A DNA stretch of 64,000 bases from Litorimonas sp039975855. Its GTDB lineage: Bacteria > Pseudomonadota > Alphaproteobacteria > Caulobacterales > Maricaulaceae. The DNA lies in the NCBI GenBank assembly GCA_039975855.1, contig JBDWGH010000002.1, forward strand, positions 310,001-374,000. Direction: 5' to 3'. The translations under genes and the position numbers were made by a program. A model generated the notes under the pieces. The model did no database searches, was not told the origin of the DNA, and was given only the letters and a program-made list of their open reading frames with translations. Below are positions 8,431-16,800 of this stretch, in pieces. Position 1 is the stretch's first letter. Each line of letters starts with the position of its first letter.

Positions 8431-9813
8431 TTATGAAGCGATCCGCAACTCATTCAATGCGTCGCCAATCGTCTGGAAAGCCTTGTTGAGTTCGCTAGCA
8501 TTGGCCGCGTCGAAGAAATTGGCACTCCCGGAAGCACAGCGGGTCAGCATGTTTTTCGTTGTCGTATCATTCACGTCATATGCGATCGTGTAGATAGTAA
8601 CATCGTCCCGTTTCGCAGCCTCGCAAGTCGCATCCGTCTTGGCATTAGCCGCGTTCTGGCTTGAACCATTATGCTTTGTACCGTTCTTTGAGCCTTCATT
8701 TTTACCATCTGTCATGACGATCATAACTTTGTCACGACCAGTGGTGCCCGTGGATGACAAAGGAAGAGATCCATCTAATGTTCTCCACCCCCATAAAACA
8801 CCAGATGGGATGTAAGTGTCTCCATTGTTCCAAGCCGCCGTCATAGAAGAAACAGTACTTTTTGCCTTCGTCATATCATTTGATAATTCTTGGAGCTCTA
8901 CACCGCAATTTGTGTTCAACAGACCCGGAATTTTACGGCCATCATAGGCAACACGCTCGTCATAACCTGCGACGCGTGATCCAACGCACCCTTTCCAAGT
9001 TTGTCGAGAAACAGGCGAGTTACAAACTTCGTACTCTGGACCATATTGCTTGTCACACCTTGTGTATGAGCAATCATATGAAACGCCATCATTTGAACAT
9101 GTCCGGGAAATACGGCGGCAATTGGAACGTGATATGACATCGCGCTTCATTCTGCAGACCTCGTCGCCATAGGTCGTTGAGTCAGCCGGTACGTCCAGCC
9201 AAACTTTGTTACGGCGGGATAAGCCGACATTCACATATTGCGCAAAAGGAACAACTGAAACCCGTAAATTGTCGTTTTCAAGCTCGTCAAACGTATTGAG
9301 CAAATTGTTGGCTGCAACTTTTAAGCCGCCAATCTTATTATTTTCACTCATTGAGAAGGTTGTATCGAGTACAAGGGCTACATCCATAGCCTTTGTCGCG
9401 TAAACCGCTGTTGACGTCACACCGACATCCATATTGCTCGTGTTGAACACACCTGAAAAATAGGTATCGATATTATTCTTCGTTACGACGGTCACTTTGT
9501 CACCATCGCGGTGCATATCCTCAATTTCGATGCGAACACCGCGTTCACCAGGATAAGTCACATCATAAAGCGCCTGAGCGGCTGCTTCCAATTTCGCGGG
9601 CGTATCGAGTGTTTTGTCCTTCGCCGCCAGCAAAGCTACGGCATCCGTCGTATCCTGTAAGCGTTGTTTCGCGGAAAATCCGTTCGAAAGATCAACTGCG
9701 ACAGCCAGAAGACCGATTATGATAAACAAGCTAGCGGCGAACATCATCGCAACATTGCCGTTAGTGTCGTTCCGATAAGCGGCTGCGGTATGATTAAAGG
9801 TCCGTTTCATCAT
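8431..9813 (-). CDS. TadG-like pilus/VWA protein with Cys-rich insert
   Basis: 460 residues. Residues 15-45 are the TadE/TadG-type N-terminus: G-N-V-A-M-M-F-A followed by one membrane segment. A VWA domain begins near 143, with a metal-site motif D150-x-T152-x-S154. The C-terminal part of the domain has V-M-I-V-M-T-D-G-K. The VWA domain is interrupted by a region (about 215-305) with eight cysteines (220, 232, 239, 248, 253, 264, 276, 303), consistent with disulfide bonds outside the cytoplasm. TadG-like proteins belong to Flp/tight-adherence pilus systems, but no other tad genes are in this window, so this is an orphan or satellite member. A CtrA-like site lies about 130 bases upstream. Confidence 0.87.
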   Translation of the reverse strand: MMKRTFNHTAAAYRNDTNGNVAMMFAASLFIIIGLLAVAVDLSNGFSAKQRLQDTTDAVALLAAKDKTLDTPAKLEAAAQALYDVTYPGERGVRIEIEDMHRDGDKVTVVTKNNIDTYFSGVFNTSNMDVGVTSTAVYATKAMDVALVLDTTFSMSENNKIGGLKVAANNLLNTFDELENDNLRVSVVPFAQYVNVGLSRRNKVWLDVPADSTTYGDEVCRMKRDVISRSNCRRISRTCSNDGVSYDCSYTRCDKQYGPEYEVCNSPVSRQTWKGCVGSRVAGYDERVAYDGRKIPGLLNTNCGVELQELSNDMTKAKSTVSSMTAAWNNGDTYIPSGVLWGWRTLDGSLPLSSTGTTGRDKVMIVMTDGKNEGSKNGTKHNGSSQNAANAKTDATCEAAKRDDVTIYTIAYDVNDTTTKNMLTRCASGSANFFDAANASELNKAFQTIGDALNELRIAS

Positions 9814-9935
9814 CCAACTCCAAATTATGCCGCGGTGTCCAAATTGAAACAGTGCGACGACTTTACGGAGCTACATCTGCATCCCCTCTGCCAAACGAAA
9901 GAAATGTATCGGTACGGGACGAAAAGGCGAAATTT

Positions 9936-9955
9936 ATGGTTAACAACACGCTAAC
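9936..9955. promoter_or_regulatory. CtrA-like sites upstream of the TadG-like gene
   Basis: On the minus strand 9943-9936 reads TTAACCAT, the Caulobacter CtrA half-site octamer. Overlapping it on the plus strand, 9940-9955 reads TTAA-N7-CTAAC, one base away from the full box TTAA-N7-TTAAC. The position is 123 bases or more from the ATG at 9813. Tad pilus genes are CtrA targets in Caulobacter, so control of the minus-strand gene is plausible. Confidence 0.4.
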
Positions 9956-10041
9956 CTTTAACAGGAAGTGACAAAAAATGGTTTAATTTCAGTAACATTT
10001 TTATATTTGCAAGGGTTGAGCCAAGCTTGCCGACAATCTCA

Positions 10042-12894
10042 TTACTCGGGTAATATTTGAATTTCCAACGCGTTCAACGGATTAAAGACCTGTTCCGCGA
10101 TGGGTTTCATGTCTCCGACTGTCATGTTTTGATACGTAGCTTCGCGTGTCCTGAAACGAGCAATCGGTTCTGGATCTGTTTGTGCCTGGCTAAGGACACT
10201 CATCCAGAGACCATTGCTTTCAAGACTGGTTTCCAAGCTTTCCAAAGTCGGCTTAATCGCGCGTTCAAACACGTCAGGATCGATATCCCCCGCTTGAAAT
10301 TCTGCGGCAACTTCCCGAATTTTATCTGCCATTGAATCAATCCGATCCGGACTCACCTCTATTTGCGCGCCAATAAACCCGTAATCCGGATAAAGCCGAG
10401 AACCGGAGCGCGACACGCCAGGTGAATAGGTTGCGCCTTCATCTTCACGCAAAACTTCCGTTAGGCGGAGTTGAAACAAGTCTGCCAACACTTGAGTTTC
10501 CCGGGAACGTTTTGAATCTGATGCATCGGGCGCCGGCCAATAAACATATAGTCGGGCGGTTTCAGCGTCGCCCGCATGAGTGAGAGTGATAGGCTCGGCT
10601 GAACCGGCGGGGAATTCCAGTTTTGTAAGAGATGCATCCGGGCGATAGGGCTCAGTGGGACGCTCCGGGAGCGCCCCTAAGCTGACCGCAACGGCATCTA
10701 TAAGTTTGTCTTCCTCAAAATCGCCAACTACGGTCAACTCAATCGCACCGTTTTGAACGTTCTCATCCATCCATTTTTTGATGAGATCGAAATCAACATC
10801 CAAAAGAGCCGCTTCTTCGGGAATCCCCCAGCGGGTATCACCAGATCGCAAAATACGGCTGACATCACGGCTGGCCACGCCGCTTGGCGTGCTGTCGAGT
10901 GTCGGATACCAAGACTTGATATATTTATCATATTGCGATTGAGCCTCGGGCCGATATCCGGGGTCGGTCGCATAGGCCGCCATGAGTTTTAACTGTAGGC
11001 TCAAATCATCAGGAGTTGTGGAGCCGGACAAGGTCGTTGCCGTGCTGCCAAGACCACGCCGAACACCAACAGATTTTCCTGCCATGATCGTCGCAATATC
11101 GTCCACCTTGTGCTGACCAAGACCAGAAAGCGCCAACATATTAGACGCATAGGTTTCAAACCCCGGCGCCACATCAGTTGGCGCAGATAATGTGCCCGCG
11201 CCCACGCGCGCAGATAGGCGAACAACATTATCTTCAAAATCCGTCTTTTTCATATTCAGGCGGACGTTATTTTCGAACACGACCAGTGTCGCGTCCAAAT
11301 CTTCTATGCGCGAACGGCCAACCACCTTTCCGGCAGGGCCGAAATCATCATAGGCAAATTTGAGGGTAGCTTCCTCTTCCCGCGCCTGAACAGGAACCGC
11401 TCTGGAAGCTGCATACGCGGCCTCTAGCTTGACCTCTCCTTCTTCCAAAGTGATTGAATTCTGCATGTAAAGTTGAGGCGCGGCATCCAGTCCCGCCCAC
11501 CCCTCACGGAAAGCTCTTGTTACGGCGTCCAGTGTTATTTCGGGCTTGTTTACCGTGAAGCGCTCCAAAGAGGTTTGCGGTGTCGTGACCACGGACTCGT
11601 TCCCAAAAGCCCCCATAATTTGCCGTGCCAACCGGGGCGTACGACGTGTCGGAGAGGTTTGAACTGACACCTGCAGTGAATTTTCGATATTTGCCAGTTG
11701 TTCGTCTAACTCAGCTTGGGAAAATCCGTATTCCAATGCTTGTCGCAAAGCTTGTTCGCCCTGAGCTAAAGCCGCATCCCAATTGTCGGGTTGGGAATTT
11801 ACCGACAACGACGAAACTTCCGCGACATCAAAGAAATTGCTCCGCCCAACACCTGCAGAAATGAAAGCGGAGTCCTCCATGCGAGCCATTTTACCTAGTC
11901 GGCGATTTAACATTCTATTCCCGAGACTCTCTATTAGCCCCTCCTTCCGGCTGGCGGCTGTATCCGAATCGTCATCAACTGGCTGCAAAATCGCCAAACT
12001 GACCGAAGTTTGTATCTCTGGATCGGTGTAAATTCGTGTTCGCGCTGCGGTGATGGCATCTGAGTCTATTTTGACGTTTATTCCCGCCTCAACGCCTTCA
12101 GGATTGACCCAATCCCCAAAATATTCCTCGATTTTTTGAATAGCGAGCTCAGGTTTCATATCCCCCACTAAGGTTATGAATGTTTTTTCCGGCCTATAAT
12201 AGCGCTTGTAAAAATCCCGGAATTGCTCTGGCGTAACGGCGTCAATGGTACTCTCCGTGCCTATCGGCAGCCGGTCTGGCAAAATCGTATGTCCAGCATA
12301 AAAATCGAGCCGGTCCAGAAACGCTTTAAAGGCCGGATTTGACCTCGCGCGGCGCTCCGCCTGAATAACACCGCGTTCTTTATCGATAGCTTCAGGGTCT
12401 AGCAGCAAACGCTCTGCCGTTTCGCGCATGATACCAAGGGTCTCATCCAACATCTCTTCCGACACATCTGGAAGTTCCAATTGGTAGGTTGTCTCATTAA
12501 ATCCTGTAGACGCGTTTGTGTCCGCTCCAAAAGCCAAACCAAACCGTTCTAACCGCTTCGTCATCTCGCCCTCAGGGATATTTTCTGAGCCATTGAACGC
12601 CATATGTTCGAGGAAATGCGCCAATCCACGTGTCTCGTCAGTTTCATTAATTGAGCCCGTATCGATCCGCATCAGAAGCGTCGCTGTCTTGGTCGGCGTA
12701 TCGTTCTCACGCACGGCATAACGCATTCCATTTGCTAGTTCGCCATAAGTGATCGCTGTATCAACTGGCAGGTCGGAGGCCATATGTGCAAAAGACACAT
12801 CTTCAATAGATGGCAAAGCTGTCGTCTTTGCTTTGCACCCTGATAAGAAAATCAATGCGATTACAGAGACTTGCGATAAATATGTAAGGCGCAT
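10042..12894 (-). CDS. M16 family zinc metallopeptidase, lipoprotein
   Basis: 950 residues. The signal ends F-L-S-G-C with Cys20, giving a lipid-anchored periplasmic protease. The first M16 domain carries the inverted zinc motif H93-F-L-E96-H97 and the third ligand E173, all in the expected spacing. The R-G-L-A-H-F and N-G-S-E-N surroundings match pitrilysin-type peptidases. Three further M16 modules follow in the same chain without a second zinc motif; the G-L-G/Y-S-P-G patterns near 600-850 fit the inactive half. Such double-length proteins degrade peptides inside a clam-shell chamber. A small possible open frame lies just upstream on the same strand. Confidence 0.92.
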   Translation of the reverse strand: MRLTYLSQVSVIALIFLSGCKAKTTALPSIEDVSFAHMASDLPVDTAITYGELANGMRYAVRENDTPTKTATLLMRIDTGSINETDETRGLAHFLEHMAFNGSENIPEGEMTKRLERFGLAFGADTNASTGFNETTYQLELPDVSEEMLDETLGIMRETAERLLLDPEAIDKERGVIQAERRARSNPAFKAFLDRLDFYAGHTILPDRLPIGTESTIDAVTPEQFRDFYKRYYRPEKTFITLVGDMKPELAIQKIEEYFGDWVNPEGVEAGINVKIDSDAITAARTRIYTDPEIQTSVSLAILQPVDDDSDTAASRKEGLIESLGNRMLNRRLGKMARMEDSAFISAGVGRSNFFDVAEVSSLSVNSQPDNWDAALAQGEQALRQALEYGFSQAELDEQLANIENSLQVSVQTSPTRRTPRLARQIMGAFGNESVVTTPQTSLERFTVNKPEITLDAVTRAFREGWAGLDAAPQLYMQNSITLEEGEVKLEAAYAASRAVPVQAREEEATLKFAYDDFGPAGKVVGRSRIEDLDATLVVFENNVRLNMKKTDFEDNVVRLSARVGAGTLSAPTDVAPGFETYASNMLALSGLGQHKVDDIATIMAGKSVGVRRGLGSTATTLSGSTTPDDLSLQLKLMAAYATDPGYRPEAQSQYDKYIKSWYPTLDSTPSGVASRDVSRILRSGDTRWGIPEEAALLDVDFDLIKKWMDENVQNGAIELTVVGDFEEDKLIDAVAVSLGALPERPTEPYRPDASLTKLEFPAGSAEPITLTHAGDAETARLYVYWPAPDASDSKRSRETQVLADLFQLRLTEVLREDEGATYSPGVSRSGSRLYPDYGFIGAQIEVSPDRIDSMADKIREVAAEFQAGDIDPDVFERAIKPTLESLETSLESNGLWMSVLSQAQTDPEPIARFRTREATYQNMTVGDMKPIAEQVFNPLNALEIQILPE

Positions 12895-12918
12895 ACAAAT
12901 TCCGTATTTGTTAAGAAA

Positions 12919-13053
12919 TCAAGATTCTTCGCCCTTGTCTGTGAAGGGCGATGCATGCCGGTTCAAGCCCCGTTTCACAGCCGCTTTATCCACAGATTTG
13001 GTAAGATTGTCATTTTGTAAATCACGCTGATATTGCAGACTTGAATCACTCAA
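12919..13053 (-). CDS. Possible 44-residue protein upstream of the M16 gene
   Basis: A 44-codon frame can start at TTG 13053, with AGG about seven bases upstream, and ends at TGA 24 bases before the M16 peptidase ATG, on the same strand. The product would be polar and mixed-charge, with no membrane segment and no family I recognise. The frame also runs open further upstream across the start of the divergent HAD gene. It could simply be leader sequence for the peptidase gene; evidence is only position, start context and composition. Confidence 0.22.
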   Translation of the reverse strand: MSDSSLQYQRDLQNDNLTKSVDKAAVKRGLNRHASPFTDKGEES

Positions 13054-13075
13054 CCGGGACCTTAAGAAACACCCA

Positions 13076-13729
13076 ATGTCGATCACCGCAACAGAGTATG
13101 ACCACGAGATTTTCGTCTTCGACTTCGACGGTACAATCACGACCCAAGATACATTCGCCCTATTCTTAAAGTATCATGCCGGAACCGCACGATGGGTTTT
13201 GAATATCGCATGCCTCTTACCCACTTTCGTCAACTATAAGCTGGGTCGAATTGATCGCCATTCGGTAAAAGCCGCAGTCGTGCGGCAGTTTTTCAAGGAC
13301 GAGTCCGCGGCAAACGTAGAAGCCCGCGCAACCCAATTCGCGAAAGACGTCATTCCAGGCCTAATTCGCCCAGCTGCCCAGGAAAGACTGGATGAACTTT
13401 TGAGAGATCCGAAATGCGGACCAGAGTCATTATATATATGCAGCGCGTCCATCGGTCCGTATCTGCGTGTTTGGGCGAGTTCATGTGGCATTCAGACAAA
13501 TCACGTCATGGCGGCAGAGTTGGCAATCAACAAAGATAGAATCACTGGAGAATTGCAGGGGTATAATGTCTGGGGACAGAACAAGGTCCGCCGCATTTTA
13601 GACCAATTTGCGCCACATTCTGTCAAAATAGTGGAAGCTTATGGTGATACGAGGGGAGATAGGGAGATGTTACACGCCGCTCAGGCGTCTTTCTTCCAAC
13701 CTTTTCGCGTAAAACCAATTAGTAATTGA
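13076..13729 (+). CDS. HAD-IB family phosphatase
   Basis: 217 residues, no signal. HAD motif I is D16-F-D18-G-T, motif II is the Ser of C-S-A-S near 122-125, motif III is probably K170, and motif IV is G190-D-T-R-G-D195-x-E-M-L. The motif spacing and the short helical cap are those of subfamily IB (SerB/PSPase relatives). It should hydrolyse a small phosphomonoester by a phospho-Asp intermediate; the substrate is unknown. The Caulobacter cell-cycle protein CicA belongs to this group and is a possible relative, from memory only. Its neighbours are the divergent M16 gene and, downstream, the giant repeat protein. Confidence 0.87.
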   Translation: MSITATEYDHEIFVFDFDGTITTQDTFALFLKYHAGTARWVLNIACLLPTFVNYKLGRIDRHSVKAAVVRQFFKDESAANVEARATQFAKDVIPGLIRPAAQERLDELLRDPKCGPESLYICSASIGPYLRVWASSCGIQTNHVMAAELAINKDRITGELQGYNVWGQNKVRRILDQFAPHSVKIVEAYGDTRGDREMLHAAQASFFQPFRVKPISN

Positions 13730-13746
13730 AATACCTTCCTCAGAGT

Positions 13747-13762
13747 TTAAGAGGAAGTTAAC
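13747..13762 (+). promoter_or_regulatory. Perfect CtrA box upstream of the giant repeat gene
   Basis: TTAA at 13747-13750, seven bases, then TTAAC at 13758-13762: an exact match to the CtrA consensus TTAA-N7-TTAAC. It ends 46 bases before the ATG at 13809, a normal distance for a CtrA site overlapping the -35 region. The match is seen; binding is inferred. Confidence 0.6.
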
Positions 13763-13808
13763 GCCCTCCGTTCGTCTGTACGGGCAATGGGCTATTGGAG
13801 GTATTCGC

Positions 13809-16800
13809 ATGTCGCGAGTAACTATAACTGGAGACTTTGGGGGTTTTCTTAAAATGAAACGCACTCTTTTATTGGCCGCATCGGCCGCGGTACTAGCCGC
13901 ACCTACTATCGCTCAGGAGCTGCCGCCAGGTAATCCGCTCCCGGGTGAATGTTTTGCACGGGTCATTGTCCCGGCACAGTATCAAACATCGACTGAACAG
14001 GTTGTCCTGCGTCAGGCCGGCGAAGAGATCAAAAAGATCCCTGCCCAGCTTGAAACTGTAACGGAACGCGTCCTTGTCCAAGAAGAGAGCTATGAGCTGT
14101 TCGTAGCAGGCTCCACTGGTGGATCTGTTATCCCGGGCCGCGGAACGATCACGGTCACCATCTCCGGAACTCCTTACACCATCGATTCCTCCAGAACGGT
14201 CACGAATGCTGCGGGCGCGCGCATCGGTACTGTTGATGCGTCAGGCAACATTGTCGCAAATAACGGAAGCGTATTGGCTGCCAATGCTGTTAACCCCCTA
14301 ACACTCATCGGCACAGGATCATCGCGCACACGTCTCGTTATCGGCGGAACAACTTACTCAGTTGCCTCCGACGGTCGTGTTTACAATGCCTCTGGCTCCA
14401 GCATCGGATCGCTTGACGCGTCCGGCAATATCGTCGCATCCGGCGGCAACATCGTCTCACGCTCTGCTGTCAATGCATATCGCGGTGGGTCAACATCAGG
14501 TGCGAACACGTTCCGGACAGTTACTGAGACCGTCGTCGTTCAAGAAGCGTCTACAGAGCTAGTCGCTATCCCGCCTGTTTACGAAACTGTTTCTGAAACA
14601 GTCGTCGTTCAGCCAGAGTCGGTTGAATATGTCACCGTCCCAGCTGTTTATGAAAACTACACTGAAACAGTCGTTGTTCAGGAGGCTGCGACCGAGTTGG
14701 TTACAGTCCCGCCTGTATTCGAAACCGTTCAGGAAACAGTAGTAGCTCAAGAAGCGTCGACTGAACTGGTCACAATCCCAGCGACATATGAAACTGTGTC
14801 TGAGACAGTCGTCGTTCAGCCAGCTTCAGTGGAATACACGGTAGTTCCAGCTGTATATGAAACGGTTACTGAAAGCGTCGTTTCTCAAGAGGCGTCAACA
14901 GAGTTGGTCACAATTCCAGCGACATTCGAAACTGTCTCCGAGACTGTTGTTGTCCAGGAAGCCAGTACTGAACTCGTTACTGTTCCACCTGTCTTCGAAA
15001 CTGTGAATGAAACAGTCGTCGTTCAGGAAGCAAGTACCGAGCTCGTCACGATCCCTGCAACTTTCGAAACTGTCTCAGAGACAGTCGTTGTTCAGCCTGC
15101 ATCCGTCGAATATGTCACTGTCCCTGCTGTCTTTGAGACAGTCTCCGAGACAGTCGTCGTTCAGGAAGCTAGCTCCGAGCTGGTCACAATCCCAGCAACA
15201 TTTGAAACCGTCACTGAAACAGTCGTTGTGCAAGAAGCCAGCACAGAGCTGGTTACTGTACCACCTGTTTTCGAGACAGTAACCGAAACTGTTGTCTCTA
15301 AAGCAGCCAGCACAGAGCTCGTCTCGATCCCCGCGACTTTCGAAACAGTCACTGAGACTGTTGTCGTTCAGCCAGCGGGCGTTGAGTATGTTGTTCTGCC
15401 TGCGGAATACGAAGACTACACTGAAACATTGGTTGTTCAGGAAGCCAGCACAGACCTCGTCACGATCCCTGCGACTTTCGAAACTGTCACAGAAACAGTC
15501 GTCGTTCAGCCTGCAACAGTTGAGTATCAAGTTATCCCGCCTGTCTATGACACGGTTACCGAAACAATGGTTGTTCAAGAAGCCAGCACAGAGCTCGTTT
15601 CTATTCCTGCGACTTTCGAAACAGTTTCTGAAACTGTCGTCGTTCAGCCAGCCTCTGTTGAGTATGTATCTGTCCCAGCTGTCTATGAGACAGTATCAGA
15701 AACAATGGTTGTTCAAGATGCATCTACTGAGCTCGTCACAATCCCAGCCACATTCGAAACTGTAACAGAAACAGTTGTCGTTCAGCCCGCTGGCGTCGAA
15801 TATGTTTCTATTCCTGCTGAATATGAGACGTATAACGAAACTATCGTTGTTCAAGAAGCCAGCTCAGAGCTGATTTCTATCCCAGCGACTTTCGAAACTG
15901 TGACTGAAACGGTCGTCGTTCAGCCTGCAACTGTTGAATATGTCTCTGTTCCTGCTGTCTATGAGACAGTCAGCGAGACGGTAGTTGTACAAGACGCGTC
16001 TAGCGAAATGGTCACAATCCCAGCAACGTTCGAAACTGTAACAGAAACAGTTGTCGTCCAGCCAGCTGGTGTCGAGTATGTCACTGTTCCAGCAGTATTC
16101 GAGAATGTGTCAGAGACTATTGTTGTTCAAGACGCATCAACAGAGCTCGTTACAATCCCAGCGACATTTGAAACTGTGACTGAAACGATCGTCGTTCAGC
16201 CAGCATCTGTTGAATATGTAGCTGTCCCAGCTGTATATGAGACAATTCAAGAGCCGGTTATTGTTCAAGAAGCGTCTACAGAACTCGTCAATGTCCCTGC
16301 GACATTCGAAACTGTTACTGAAACAGTCGTCGTTCAGCCTGCAACAGTCGAATATGCAGCTGTTCCAGCTAAGTATGAAAATTACACAGAAACGGTTGTT
16401 GTTCAGGAGGCCAGCACAGAGCTCGTTTCCATCCCGGCAACATATGAAACTGTAAATGAGACAGTTGTTGTTCAGGCCGCTGGTGTTGAATACGTCTCTG
16501 TCCCAGCTGTCTTTGAGACAGTTTCTGAGACAATTGTTGTCCAAGAAGCGTCTACAGAGCTTGTCACAATCCCAGCAACGTTCGAAACTGTGACTGAAAC
16601 AGTTGTCGTTCAGCCTGCTTCTGTTGAATATGTCTCTGTCCCAGCTGTTTATGAAACAGTTTCAGAGCCTGTCATCGTTCAGGAAGCATCAACAGAACTC
16701 GTTTCCATCCCTGCGACATTCGAAACTGTGACCGAAACAGTCGTCGTTCAGCCTGCTGGCGTCGAATACGTTTCTGTTCCAGCTGTTTATGAAACAGTCT

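Noticed and set aside
10734..11237. Minus-strand alternative frames inside the M16 gene
   Set aside because: Overlap a well-supported gene entirely and show no recognisable domain.
15075..15578. Antisense and alternative frames across the acidic array (167 codons here, others at 16137-16544 and 16830-17165)
   Set aside because: Shadows of the 69-bp repeat; Cys/Asn/Arg-rich composition is a by-product of reading the sense codons backwards.
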